A stretch of DNA of 64,000 nucleotides from Ciborinia camelliae. Lineage: Eukaryota; Ascomycota; Leotiomycetes; Helotiales; Sclerotiniaceae. Where the stretch lies: NCBI GenBank assembly GCA_025890175.1, contig JANPYM010000011.1, positions 848,299 to 912,298 on the forward strand, given 5' to 3'. The notes under the pieces are model-generated. The model ran no database searches, was not told where the DNA came from, and saw only the letters and a list, made by a program, of their open reading frames with translations. A program made the translations under genes and the position numbers. Positions 48,927 to 59,747 of this stretch are shown piece by piece; position 1 is the first letter of the stretch, and each line of letters opens with the position of its first letter.

Positions 48927-51452
48927 GATGTTCAGATCAGATGTATTGGAAGCCGGACGATTGAGATCTGCCGGATGCTCTGATTTGTGAAAATATCGAA
49001 TCGAGAGATACAGATATTGGAGTCGTGCAGGTTAAATTATTGTAGACACGTACAACAGTTGGTTGACACAGTATTTGTATCACTGCTGAGCTCGAGTGTG
49101 AATAGATAGGTGAGGCTAGGTCCCTAGTAAATTAACAAAACCTCGGCTCGTCGGAAGTATTTTATCCCGATCCCGATAATATTCGTGGTTGTGGCACGGC
49201 GCGGTGTTCAACTGCACTCACTCACTGACTGCACTTTGACTTTTCTTCAAGAATAACCAGCCTTGGTTTTCCTCGGTGCCGGCTATATTGATAGATGATT
49301 GAAATGCGGAAGGGAATTCTATCCTGAGTTTCGTCTTCCTGGACCACCATTTACCAAGGGCATTAGGGACAATCCGTGTTTAGAGAGTACAAATCGAATC
49401 TTAGATGCTACACGGCAAGTACTCGCCCGTGATAATACGCACCAGGTACAACATGATTGACTGTCATGTTGAATCGAGAATTTGATCTTTCTGACGCTTC
49501 TCCATATAATAAATATATCGAGCTTCTCTGTTTGGTTCGAGAAGAGTCTGCAATTTCCCACCAGGTCAACCTGGCGTTGATCCCTTTATTTAGCCTCAAC
49601 TCAAGCTTTATCCTGGTGGGTATAAGAGTATGTCGAAACTAAATGCTGACGACTAATTCTAATTATCTATTTTGCATACCTTGAGCTTTCAAGAGTCTTC
49701 ATGCGCAGTTACAATGGAAGCACTGTATGTATATAAACAAATCATTAATCTCTTCCAAGTTCTACAGTACCAATACCAATATATGTTGTACTTCAAAGCT
49801 GTCGTCTTACAAACACGTGGAATGATTAAGGCTTAGAGGTCAATGTAAGATCTTACATGTACCAAGAAGTAGGGCTCCGTACCTGACAACTTAGTGCCAT
49901 CATTGCCATGAGTCCCCCTGACGCTAGAGAATTAGTGAGAGTGGCTATCCGCTAGGTTATTGAGCTATTCAGCGTTGAGTTTGTTATCCGAACAGGGTGG
50001 GGGGAAAGCCTGCCGATTCGACGAGAAGTGAGAAGTGAGCATTCATGATTCAAGTGTCAAGAGATTCATTGAAAAGGGAAGTTTCTCCTGAATATCCATG
50101 AACACATATACGAGTAGGTATATATATATATATCACTTTGTAACTCACTCCTCACGGGATCCTGATATTGTAAATTGAGAATACTACCCAGGTAGATAAC
50201 TACTACTGTAGATAAATGAATCAGACTAGCAGTGGGTGTGAGTAGCAGTCGTGGGTAGCAAAAAGGATGGAATCCAACGAATCGGAATATCAAAACATGT
50301 GCAGAATGGCACTGTACAGTACGATCAAACTTGCAAGTTGTAACATGTTATGTATTGTTGTTACAAGATGCCATTGATCGAATGAACGACTTTCAATAAT
50401 GGTATGATACATTCAGGGGGAAGCACCATCAGGAGTCGGTAGATAGGTACATCTAAATTGATTTCAGACGAACAGTAATAAAAAGCTTCTTCGTTCTTCC
50501 GTCATATAGATAGTACTAGGAAGGTATCTGGGTAACAAATTAACAATAGATAAAAACAAATCTATATTATAGGTATAATATAGGTATAATATAGCTATTA
50601 GGTATATATTGATACCTATATCTACCTACTTACCGATATATTATCCAGCCTTATGTTCTATTGTACCTACCTACCGAGAGAATCGAGAATCGAGATAGTC
50701 CTGGAGATCTCATTTAACAAGAGGAACCAAGGTCAAGTACCTACTGTACCAATGGAAGAGTACGCGATAAGTGAGGTACAACCTCGAGTACATCTTGCGA
50801 TACCAAATTAAATCAGTCTAGATACCTCCAGCTACCTACCTAATCACCGACCGCATTGCATTCTCATCTGAATTTGAATGCTGGTATAATAATAAGAATA
50901 AAAAGAGGCAAGACTATTTATATTATTGGGTATTATAAGTCTCGTCCCGTCTGAGCGCCGCAAGTTAAATGTATTATGTACCTACCTACTTTACTAGGTA
51001 CCCATAACGATCCCCATAACGATACCCCCTTCCAACCTTAAGTTACTTGCCCAGAACACCTTACGAGTCACCTTCCCCAACCCTCAAAAAAGTTTACAGT
51101 ACCATATTAACGGCGAGACCAATTCCCAAAATCTCAATTCCCAATTCCCAAAAATTATTTGGCCCGAATCTTCAATTCTAAATCCCAAAAATCATTACAT
51201 TCAAACCCCCCCCTTCCCCCCAAATCCCAAATCTTTCCTCGACCTTGATCCTTGACCTCTACCGGATACGATAAGGTACGCTATAATTATTAAAAAAAAT
51301 CAACAACGCGAAACCAGAAAAAAATAAAGAAAGTGAAACTTCTCTCCTAATGAAGCAGATTTCCGTCTATCTATCGCCGACATACCTTTGCTAATCAGCT
51401 CCGTCGCGCCGTGTACCGCATTCCGCATTCCTCCCAATGCGCAGTTGATAAT
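48927..51452. other. Divergent intergenic region
   Basis: This 2.5 kb lies between the DUF2470 gene and the DOCK gene and holds both promoters. It contains TACCTACC and GGTATAATATA short repeats around 50565-51000 and an AT microsatellite near 50121-50133. C-rich runs (CCCCCCCTTCCCCCC) near 51208-51222 precede the DOCK 5' leader. No gene is seen. Confidence 0.55.
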
Positions 51453-54400
51453 ATGCCCTGGCAACCTCTTCCACGCATCGCATTTGCCGTCGCAACATTC
51501 CCTTTCGTTGCTTCTTCACCCGCAGATCTTCCACTCGAACTTGGCGATGAGTTATACATAATTGAGCAAGGCGGGAAGGATTCACAATGGTTTCGAGGAT
51601 ATCTGGTTGCACCACCCAGTCTGTTGTCTGGCTTGACAAGCATAAAAGGGCAGACTCTTGAAGCAAGGGTCTTCTCAGGAATATTCCCTACCAGCTGCGT
51701 AGAAGTTCGGGAGGTGCTAGGGGATGATGAGGATGAGAGTCAAGTTTCTACGGAAGATGGAGACGGTGTGAATGGAAACGGATCTACGAATCGTATTTTG
51801 GCAGACAAAAGTTCCAGTGCTATCAATGGCGCCCAGATTCATCAACCCAAACGATCGGCAGATCTCAATGGCGCAAATGAACAACCCGCGAAGAAGAAAA
51901 GAAAGAGTAAAGTTTTCATGAACGGAAATGTCAACAGATTTTCACTCATTACGAAACGAGAACCCGGTGCGCCAAAGCCAGCAGCCCCAGTACCTATGCT
52001 GAAGATTGGAGACGAGACGCCAACATCAGCCTCAGAACCATTGGTGGACGAAATCGCATCCTGTTTAAGAGAATGGCACTCTACAAATTTGCACGAGCTT
52101 TTACTTTCGAGGCAATATCACCAATTGGATAAGATGTCAACTTTGGTGAAAACACTGGACCTTTCGAGAAGGCAAATTCTGCATAATGTCTGTACGACAC
52201 ACGAGCTTCAATCACTGAGAGAGAAAACTGTATGGAACCTTGTGAGAGGGAACAAATTGTTAAATGGGGAGGTTATTGTTCGGGATCCTGCTGCTCGGGG
52301 CAGGGTCCTCACAGGCGATGATTCGGCGGTGGAAGTCACTAGGCTTCAATCTATGATGAGCCTGCTAGATGAAAGTCCAGAACCTGTGGTTCAAAACGAA
52401 AATCTGGTACTCCACCATCTACTACTGGATGTGAAGGCATTCCTAGGGGTGTCTACAGAATCCACAACTCTATCATTTTTCCTAGCTACAAAAAAACCGG
52501 GCTCGGCGGGCGTGGCACTTTCGGAAACTCATATTGTGGAGATATCCCCTAGTGCTTGTCTTACAAGTATGGGAAAATCGGGGCAAATGAGAACGCTATT
52601 TACAGACCTCGCATCCGCCGATATTGGAGATTTACCTTCCACTGAAAGCGAGCTATATCTTATAGTGAAGGTGCAATCGTCTTCACAAGTCACGGCGGGC
52701 AAACCTCTCTCGCGTGGTGGATCACGAGGTAACTCATTTTCTAGGGATAGTACTCACAAGGATCGGGAAAAACCTTTATCTTCCGGTGGTGCAGCGAAGG
52801 CAGGCAGAAGGAGTTTGATGTGGGGCAAAACTAAGAATACACCTATTCCAAACAAGCTCACCTCTCTCACTGAAAATTCTGATGCCGAGGTTGAATTGCA
52901 CTCCAGTCGGGATGGAGCCCACAAAAGTTCTTCGTCCCGAAATGGGGGAGACCACAAGCCTGGAACCGTAAGTCAGACTATCTCCAAGACCGTTGGGATA
53001 GGGGCTCTAAGATTGAGCTCACTCATGAAAACCCAAGATGAAGCTGAACATGTCATAAATATATGGGTGCCATGCGATGGGTCTGGAAATGATAAACCGA
53101 GCCAGAGTGATGGGTGGGAAGAAATTATTCGTGATTTGATGACAAGCCAATCCGGTCAATATGAAAAATCTCGAAGGACGGAACGTCTACAGGTGTATCT
53201 GAAAGCATTCGACAGTCCAGACGCAGATGTACTGATAAAGTCTACCCCGACTCTACTATCTGGGATCTTGAAGACAAATAAAATGGGCTTTTCTGGAGCG
53301 CCAACCAAGCCAAGGTCGGATATTTATGTTACTATCGACGAGGCGTTTCTTCCTAAGCAAGCTCTTCTTTCGCGATCAGCTGGCTGTGCAATGCCTGTAT
53401 CCGCATCATTTGTAGGATCGAATCTTCAAGTAACTATGGAAGTAAGAAAGTCAAGCGGAGAGCGGCTTGAGGGTGCTATCCATCCATCATCAAATGCAGA
53501 TGGACAAAGCTCATGGGATTCAGTAGCAGCCGAACGAGGCGATGCGTGGCGTCAAACCATACGTTTATCTATACCTCAACAGGATGTTCCAAATTGCCAT
53601 CTGGTGATGGTTCTTGCGGATGCACCGAATCAACCTCTTGCCATATGCCACATTCCACTTTGGGATCAACAAGCCTTCATGCGAGATGGACACCATTCAC
53701 TACTTCTGTATAAATATGATGAGACAACCATGTTACCTCGAGGTAGTTCGACTGGCAAAGGCGGATATCTTTCCTTGCCATGGAATTCGCGTGGGAAAGA
53801 TGACGTGTCAAAAGATGAGGCCGTTACTGGACCGATTGCTACTCTTCGTATCCAGACATATTTATGTAGTACGAAGTTCTCACAGGATAAAGTGCTTTTG
53901 CGAATACTTAAGTGGAAGGATCAACCATCAGGAGACTTGCAGCAACTTCTAGAACGACTAGTCTTTGTTTCGGAAATTGAGATTGTGAAGCTGCTTAGCG
54001 ATGTATTTGATGCTATCTTTGGAATCCTTGTGGAACATACTGGAAACGATGATTACGAAGATCTTATCTTCAGTGCCCTAGTCACAGTTCTTTCCATTGT
54101 ACATGATCGAAGATTCAACCTTGGCCCCTTGGTTGATCATTATGCCGAAACTCGATTTAATTACCCATTCGCATCGCCTTGTCTCGTAAGATCCTTTACT
54201 CGATTACTTGCCAGCCCTTCTGATCCAGAGACTTCGAGGAAACTACGTGCCACATTCAAGGTAGTTCGACATATCCTGAAGTTCATCACCCATGCGAGAG
54301 GGCAGCAGAAAATGAAGGAATTGGACATTGGCTTACCCCATACGAGATCATCAGGGTTTGGCCGCCAGCTTCGCCAAATTTTCAAGGCACTTGAGGGAAT

Positions 54401-57400
54401 GATGAGAACCACGGCACCCATTTTGGTGGGAAGTCAAACATTAGCTGTTCAGCATTTTCATACTTGGCTGCCGGAGCTTACTGCATTACTTAGCAAAGAG
54501 CAGATTTTGCATATTGCCATCGACTTTATGGATTCATGTGCTTTGGTAAAGGGCAAGCTCGTATTGTATAAACTTATTTTAATCATTAATTATTCTCGAC
54601 TGGATCTATTTTCTCAACCCGAACAGATGAAGGTTCTTGCTGCGAACACGGCCAAATGGATCCTACCGTACTGGGGTAGGACAACAGAGGTCACCGAACA
54701 ATGGAGGGAGCAGGTTCGACTTTGTTGTTCAATTTTGGCGATCCAAATGAATAATTTGGGCCCCGAAATCCCAATTTACATACCCAAAATCATCGATTCA
54801 TATCTAACACTACAAACGGGCGAAGTGAAGTCGCAATCTCGCTTGTCATTGCTTTTCCCCACATCATACCCCTTTCCCAGCAAAGCTATAGCTGAAAAGG
54901 CCGACTTCGATGAGGTTCTCATTGAGCTTTCGGCAGTCTTGTCTGCCATCTCAACCTTACCTGCCGGCATGCAGCTTGAGCTTGCACAAGGCGATATGGC
55001 AACACTGATCGAAGACTTCCTAAATATACATTTAAGCATATTAGACTGCGAGGCATTTCCACAAAATTGGTTAAGCGTTCGTATCTTCCACCACAAATCC
55101 ACACTCAAAACACTCGAGTATCTGGCAGGCGTTCTTCTAGACAGATTTCTGCCTCATCCTGACGATGCAGAGGATTACAATACAGAATTATGGAAAGCCT
55201 TCTTCACTACCTTACTAAAACTCGTCGGTAGTGAATCTTTGGCTCTAGAAACCTTCCCTGAACAGAAACGACGGGCAGTATGGAAGATTGCTGGCGATGT
55301 GCGTGAAAATGGTGCCGAGCTGCTGAGACGAACATGGGAATTCACTGGTTGGGATACCACCCCGGAGGAGAGACAAAAATACGCTTTGGCCAAGATGGGA
55401 GGCTATCAAGTGCAATATGTGCCTGCACTAGTTGGACCCATCCTTGAGCTATGTCTCAGTGTGCATGAAGGCCTTCGGCGCGTAGCAGTGGAGGTTCTCC
55501 AAACTATGATCGTCAGCGAATGGACATTGAGTGAGGATTTAGGTGCCATTCAAACCGGAATTATCGAATGCCTGGACCATCTCTTCAAATCGAAACCGTT
55601 AACGGAAAGCGTTCTACAGAAATTATTTATCAATGAATTGTTCACCCTATTCGATAATTTATCTCGCAATCCGGATGATCCGCTTTACAATGCGGTAAAG
55701 GACCTCATCAGTACCACCGATGAATTCCTTGACCTCCTCGTGGCGGTTCATAGTTCGGATGTCACAGGTGAAGCTTCTCATATGATTCATCGGTTAAGAT
55801 TAATGGAATTTCTCCGAGATATGCAAAAGGAGGATATCTTCATTCGATACGTCCATCAACTCGCTGAGTTACAAACCAATGCTGGAAATTACACAGAAGC
55901 TGGACTTGCATTACGACTCCATGCCGACTTGTACCAATGGGACCCTTCCAAGATATTGCCCCCAATAGATGACCCGGAATTCCCAGCCCAATCTCACTTC
56001 GATCGAAAGGAACGAATTTATTTCGATATGATCAAAAACTTCGAAGAGGGTGAGGCATGGAGTAGTGCCCTAGCGGCGTACAAAGAGTTACAATATCAAT
56101 ATGAAGAAAATGTTTTCGACTTTTCTAAATTAGCTAGGACACAACGAGCAATCGCCACAATATACGAATCTATTTCCAAGGCCGACAAAATCGTTCCCAA
56201 ATATTTCCGCGTCATCTATCGAGGATTGGGATTTCCACAAAGCTTGCGCGACAAGGAGTTTGTGTTTGAGGGTTCTCCCAATGAACGAACTTCGGCATTC
56301 ACAGATCGCATGCAAGAGCAACATCCTTCGGCCCAGATTGTTACTTCTGGCGATGTCGATGATGTAGAGGGTCAATTCTTACAGATTTCAACTCTAAGCG
56401 CACATAGGGACCTCCGTCATCACGTCTTTCAACGCTCTAAAGTTCCTCAAACCGTGAGAGACTATCTTCTCTCGGCACATCCTCGTTATTTCTCTACCAC
56501 TTCTCATCGTACTACTACCGGTCCAATTACCGATCATTCAGCCGATAAAATAATTTATACTACTGCGGATTCATTTCCAACGATTCTACGTCGTAGTGAA
56601 ATTGTTTCCGTGGATATGTATAGGCTTGATGCTCAACAAACAGCCCTGGAACGAATCATTCGCAAAACTCAAGAAATGTCAGTTGTAGAGAAGAGAATCG
56701 CAGAAGGCGAAGATGTTATCGCACCACTTCTAGTCGAAGCACTCAATATATCCGTCAACCCCACTTCCGAGTCTAGTGTAGCAAGATATAGAGAACTGTT
56801 GCCTCATACTATCGATGAAGAGGATGAAGAGGCAGAAGCAGTAGAGCTAAGTCCGATTGAAAATGCACTTAATATCGCATTAATAGATCATGCCATTATG
56901 ATCAAAAGATGTCTATCAATGTTTGCAAAATCACCTCATCTTCGCAATCAGGATGATTTGCAGCACTGTACGATCGCATGTCCCTCTTATAACCATCATT
57001 TGCTAACATATTATATAGATTTCGAACAAACCTTCGCAACCGAGCTCGCTTGCCTCCAAATTCCCCAGCCACATCTCTCAATTAATTCCCCGGGTCTCGT
57101 TCCAGGCTGGACACTTTCACCTACGTCATCAAAGGGAGATTTATTGAATAATTCACAAGGTCATTTGGCACTCCCCAATTCTCAGTCTTTCACAAGCGGA
57201 ACAATCGATACTAGTATCCTCGATAGTCCGCACCATATCCGCGCAACCGGTGCTTCCAGACGTCTCAGTTCCTTCTTGAACCGTAATGGAAGTGTAGGAG
57301 ATCGAGAAACTCGTCCCCCGAAGAAAGAAAACCGAAAAAGTTTCTTTGGTGGAAATGGATTAAGTATGAACGGAATCTCAATCACCAACAGCCTTACCCA

Positions 57401-57773
57401 CCGCGACCGAGGTCGAAAAGAACAATCCGTAGATGAATTTCAGATTCCTGAAGAACATGAGCATAACAATCTAGAAGATTCGAAGGAATGGATAACGCAA
57501 TCGGATCTTTCGGTTCAACCCCCACAGGGAAATTATACTACGAGCAGTATAGGTAATGGAAGAAGAAGAAGCAGTAGCGAGAATAGACCGGGGACTACGG
57601 GAACGGGTAGTAGTCATGGGATGGCCGGACTGGGAATGGGGATGGGCATTGGAATGGGGAGTAGTGGAAGTGGGTTTGGTGGGAGCGTTAGGAAGAGGTT
57701 TAGTGTACTGAGGTTGGGGAAGAAGGCGAGTACGGTGGGGAGTGGGCTGAGTGGAAGTGTGGAGGAGGAATAG
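51453..57773 (+). CDS. DOCK-family Rho/Rac guanine nucleotide exchange factor
   Basis: One exon, 2106 residues. The ATG at 51453 is chosen because the earlier in-frame codon at 51411 is GTG. Order: an SH3-like domain at about 8-90 (AVATFPFVASSPADLPLELG, QWFRGYL, GIFPTSCVEV). A basic stretch follows (KKKRKSK). A DHR-1/C2 domain lies at about 615-770 (RSDIYVTIDEAFLP; LAICHIPLW). A long helical-repeat middle follows, then a DHR-2 GEF domain at about 1445-1870 (AGLALRLHADLYQW; YFRVIYRGLGFPQSLRDKEF; PLLVEALNISVN). The tail is low complexity, rich in Gly, Met and Ser. The layout matches fungal Dck1/DOCK proteins, which with an ELMO partner activate Rac- or Rho-type GTPases at the plasma membrane for polarity, wall integrity and hyphal growth. 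The family is certain; the exact GTPase is inferred. Intronless over 6.3 kb. Confidence 0.93.
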   Translation: MPWQPLPRIAFAVATFPFVASSPADLPLELGDELYIIEQGGKDSQWFRGYLVAPPSLLSGLTSIKGQTLEARVFSGIFPTSCVEVREVLGDDEDESQVSTEDGDGVNGNGSTNRILADKSSSAINGAQIHQPKRSADLNGANEQPAKKKRKSKVFMNGNVNRFSLITKREPGAPKPAAPVPMLKIGDETPTSASEPLVDEIASCLREWHSTNLHELLLSRQYHQLDKMSTLVKTLDLSRRQILHNVCTTHELQSLREKTVWNLVRGNKLLNGEVIVRDPAARGRVLTGDDSAVEVTRLQSMMSLLDESPEPVVQNENLVLHHLLLDVKAFLGVSTESTTLSFFLATKKPGSAGVALSETHIVEISPSACLTSMGKSGQMRTLFTDLASADIGDLPSTESELYLIVKVQSSSQVTAGKPLSRGGSRGNSFSRDSTHKDREKPLSSGGAAKAGRRSLMWGKTKNTPIPNKLTSLTENSDAEVELHSSRDGAHKSSSSRNGGDHKPGTVSQTISKTVGIGALRLSSLMKTQDEAEHVINIWVPCDGSGNDKPSQSDGWEEIIRDLMTSQSGQYEKSRRTERLQVYLKAFDSPDADVLIKSTPTLLSGILKTNKMGFSGAPTKPRSDIYVTIDEAFLPKQALLSRSAGCAMPVSASFVGSNLQVTMEVRKSSGERLEGAIHPSSNADGQSSWDSVAAERGDAWRQTIRLSIPQQDVPNCHLVMVLADAPNQPLAICHIPLWDQQAFMRDGHHSLLLYKYDETTMLPRGSSTGKGGYLSLPWNSRGKDDVSKDEAVTGPIATLRIQTYLCSTKFSQDKVLLRILKWKDQPSGDLQQLLERLVFVSEIEIVKLLSDVFDAIFGILVEHTGNDDYEDLIFSALVTVLSIVHDRRFNLGPLVDHYAETRFNYPFASPCLVRSFTRLLASPSDPETSRKLRATFKVVRHILKFITHARGQQKMKELDIGLPHTRSSGFGRQLRQIFKALEGMMRTTAPILVGSQTLAVQHFHTWLPELTALLSKEQILHIAIDFMDSCALVKGKLVLYKLILIINYSRLDLFSQPEQMKVLAANTAKWILPYWGRTTEVTEQWREQVRLCCSILAIQMNNLGPEIPIYIPKIIDSYLTLQTGEVKSQSRLSLLFPTSYPFPSKAIAEKADFDEVLIELSAVLSAISTLPAGMQLELAQGDMATLIEDFLNIHLSILDCEAFPQNWLSVRIFHHKSTLKTLEYLAGVLLDRFLPHPDDAEDYNTELWKAFFTTLLKLVGSESLALETFPEQKRRAVWKIAGDVRENGAELLRRTWEFTGWDTTPEERQKYALAKMGGYQVQYVPALVGPILELCLSVHEGLRRVAVEVLQTMIVSEWTLSEDLGAIQTGIIECLDHLFKSKPLTESVLQKLFINELFTLFDNLSRNPDDPLYNAVKDLISTTDEFLDLLVAVHSSDVTGEASHMIHRLRLMEFLRDMQKEDIFIRYVHQLAELQTNAGNYTEAGLALRLHADLYQWDPSKILPPIDDPEFPAQSHFDRKERIYFDMIKNFEEGEAWSSALAAYKELQYQYEENVFDFSKLARTQRAIATIYESISKADKIVPKYFRVIYRGLGFPQSLRDKEFVFEGSPNERTSAFTDRMQEQHPSAQIVTSGDVDDVEGQFLQISTLSAHRDLRHHVFQRSKVPQTVRDYLLSAHPRYFSTTSHRTTTGPITDHSADKIIYTTADSFPTILRRSEIVSVDMYRLDAQQTALERIIRKTQEMSVVEKRIAEGEDVIAPLLVEALNISVNPTSESSVARYRELLPHTIDEEDEEAEAVELSPIENALNIALIDHAIMIKRCLSMFAKSPHLRNQDDLQHCTIACPSYNHHLLTYYIDFEQTFATELACLQIPQPHLSINSPGLVPGWTLSPTSSKGDLLNNSQGHLALPNSQSFTSGTIDTSILDSPHHIRATGASRRLSSFLNRNGSVGDRETRPPKKENRKSFFGGNGLSMNGISITNSLTHRDRGRKEQSVDEFQIPEEHEHNNLEDSKEWITQSDLSVQPPQGNYTTSSIGNGRRRSSSENRPGTTGTGSSHGMAGLGMGMGIGMGSSGSGFGGSVRKRFSVLRLGKKASTVGSGLSGSVEEE

Positions 57774-58458
57774 GAAAATATTTTGGGCGGAGATGGGTGG
57801 ATGGGTGGATGGGTGGATGAACTTGGGGAAACACAAGGGGCGATGAGAGATTTTTTCTGGGTATGGTTTTCTCAACATAACATGTATTATGTTATGTTAT
57901 ACCTGGATATTGTTTTTTTTACGAGGGATGGATGGGAGGATGGGAGGATGGAGGACCGAGCACCCCTCGACGGACAGACACTTTTTCTTGCACATATGCT
58001 ACCTCTCACTCCGAGATCTCAGGCTTTTCTGGTCTTCTCCTTTGTCACATTTGTTTTAAGCGTAGGAGCTGGGTCTGGAGGATGGATGGACGGACGGACG
58101 GATGGCGGGGGTGATATCTTTGTGCTTAATTTCTTTTTTCTCTCACCTTTTTCTACCTTTTTTTTTTTCTTTTTGCGCGCGCGAAGAACCGTGCGCTCGG
58201 CGATGCGATGCGATGCGATGCGATTGCGATTGCGATCTATATTTGGAAGATACCATTACCATACCAATCATACCAATCATACCTGGAGAGAAAGAAAGAA
58301 ATACCTGGACCTGGTGGGACCGCGAAGGAAAGATGATAATACCCGAGAGAAAATACCCAGTTCAGATAATACCATACCTATAGAGTACATTATATTACAT
58401 TACATTATATTATATTGCGTTGTATACCAGCTTTCTTGTTTTCTTTTTTGTGTCTTTT

Positions 58459-58489
<31 letters not shown>

Positions 58490-59747
58490 TTTCTTTTGGA
58501 GGAGGGAGGGAACCGGGGGAGAGGGGAGGGTTGATCTTCGAAAGTAAATTTTTTTTTCTTCTTATTTAGATGGTCGTTACGGTGGGTGGATGGGTGGGTG
58601 GATGGGTGAGTGGATGGATGGACTGCTGAATTGAATGGGTTAAATAAAGAAAGATGCGGGATGGGCATGGAACGATGGATGGGGTGGATGGATCGGAGGA
58701 GGAGGAAAGTTTGAGGGATGGGCGGGAATGCTTTTTGGGGAATGCTTGGGAAAGGAAGGAAAGAATGGGGATGGGGATGCGGGTGCGACCTAGGTACTCA
58801 TGTATTTTATATAATAGGTACTATACTATGGTGTAGTGTAGTCTGGTGTAGTGAGTGAGTGTAGTGAGTGTAATGTATAATACCAGAAATCGAGAATTAA
58901 GAATCAAAACATTGGCACGAAGAAATTAAATTAAATTAAATATCATATATGCACCAGTAGAATGGATGGATATACTGATTAATACTGCGATTGGGTGAGT
59001 GCAGGTTAGTGAGTGGTACTCTAGAATACGTACCTACCCAGGTACCTATGCCTTAATTATGTACCTATTTTATCCATCTATTCTACTTTACTTTATTCTA
59101 CTATAGAAGCCCACGCAGATGGGTGTAGATATAGGTACTTATTAATACCTACCTACCTACCTACATTATCCCAAAACGATTCAATGCTTTAACTTCTAAA
59201 TATGTTAGTTAGATGGGTAGGTACTCTGTTTTATGGTTCACCAAGCATATTTAGGGAGCAATCTTTCGATGAGGTAGGTAAGGTAGATAGGTAGGTAGTT
59301 GAGGTACTTAGATAGACTTCACAAAAAAAAACAAAACAAAACAGGAAGTTGTATGAAACGATGGCACGAAACGATTGCATGCAAGATATTATTTATTGCC
59401 AAAATGGCTAGGAATTAAAATCACCAGTCACTCACTCACTCACTCACTCACTACCTCCAGGCGGGGTATGTATTTCCCATTCATTACGTTTCACATTAAT
59501 CCACGGTAACATTGCAAGGTATCGATCGAGAGATAAAAGCCCAAAGAAAAAGAAAAAGAAACTAGAAAAAATAGAAAGCAAAACCTCATTACACAATCCA
59601 AGTTAGGTTCCCACTCATCAAAATCAAGTAAAAGTAAAAGCAGATGAAAACCAAACGAACCCCAAAAACCGCCCACCATGCGTCCGCCACGCTACATTCA
59701 TATGATGGATGACCTTACCAGCCATTCCAATCCTCCGCTTCGGCTAG
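57774..59747. other. Intergenic with dense microsatellites
   Basis: The 3' sides of two converging genes meet here. Simple repeats: GGATGGGT near 57792-57818, GGAC/GGAT near 58080-58105, CGATG/CGATTG near 58199-58235, GT near 58460-58490, GGTGGATG near 58580-58620, GTGAGTGTA near 58850-58870, TACC/TAGG near 59140-59165 and 59270-59300, and CTCA near 59427-59452. Long open frames across this DNA (for example 57783-58547) are by-products of the repeats. Confidence 0.6.

Noticed and set aside
51411..51452. 14 extra residues at the N-terminus of the DOCK protein
   Set aside because: The frame starts at GTG. In a fungal nuclear gene the ATG at 51453 is the credible start.
57783..58547. 254-residue plus-strand ORF after the DOCK gene
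   Set aside because: Its composition comes from GGATGG, T-run and GT repeats. No domain is seen, and it lies in the 3' flank of DOCK.
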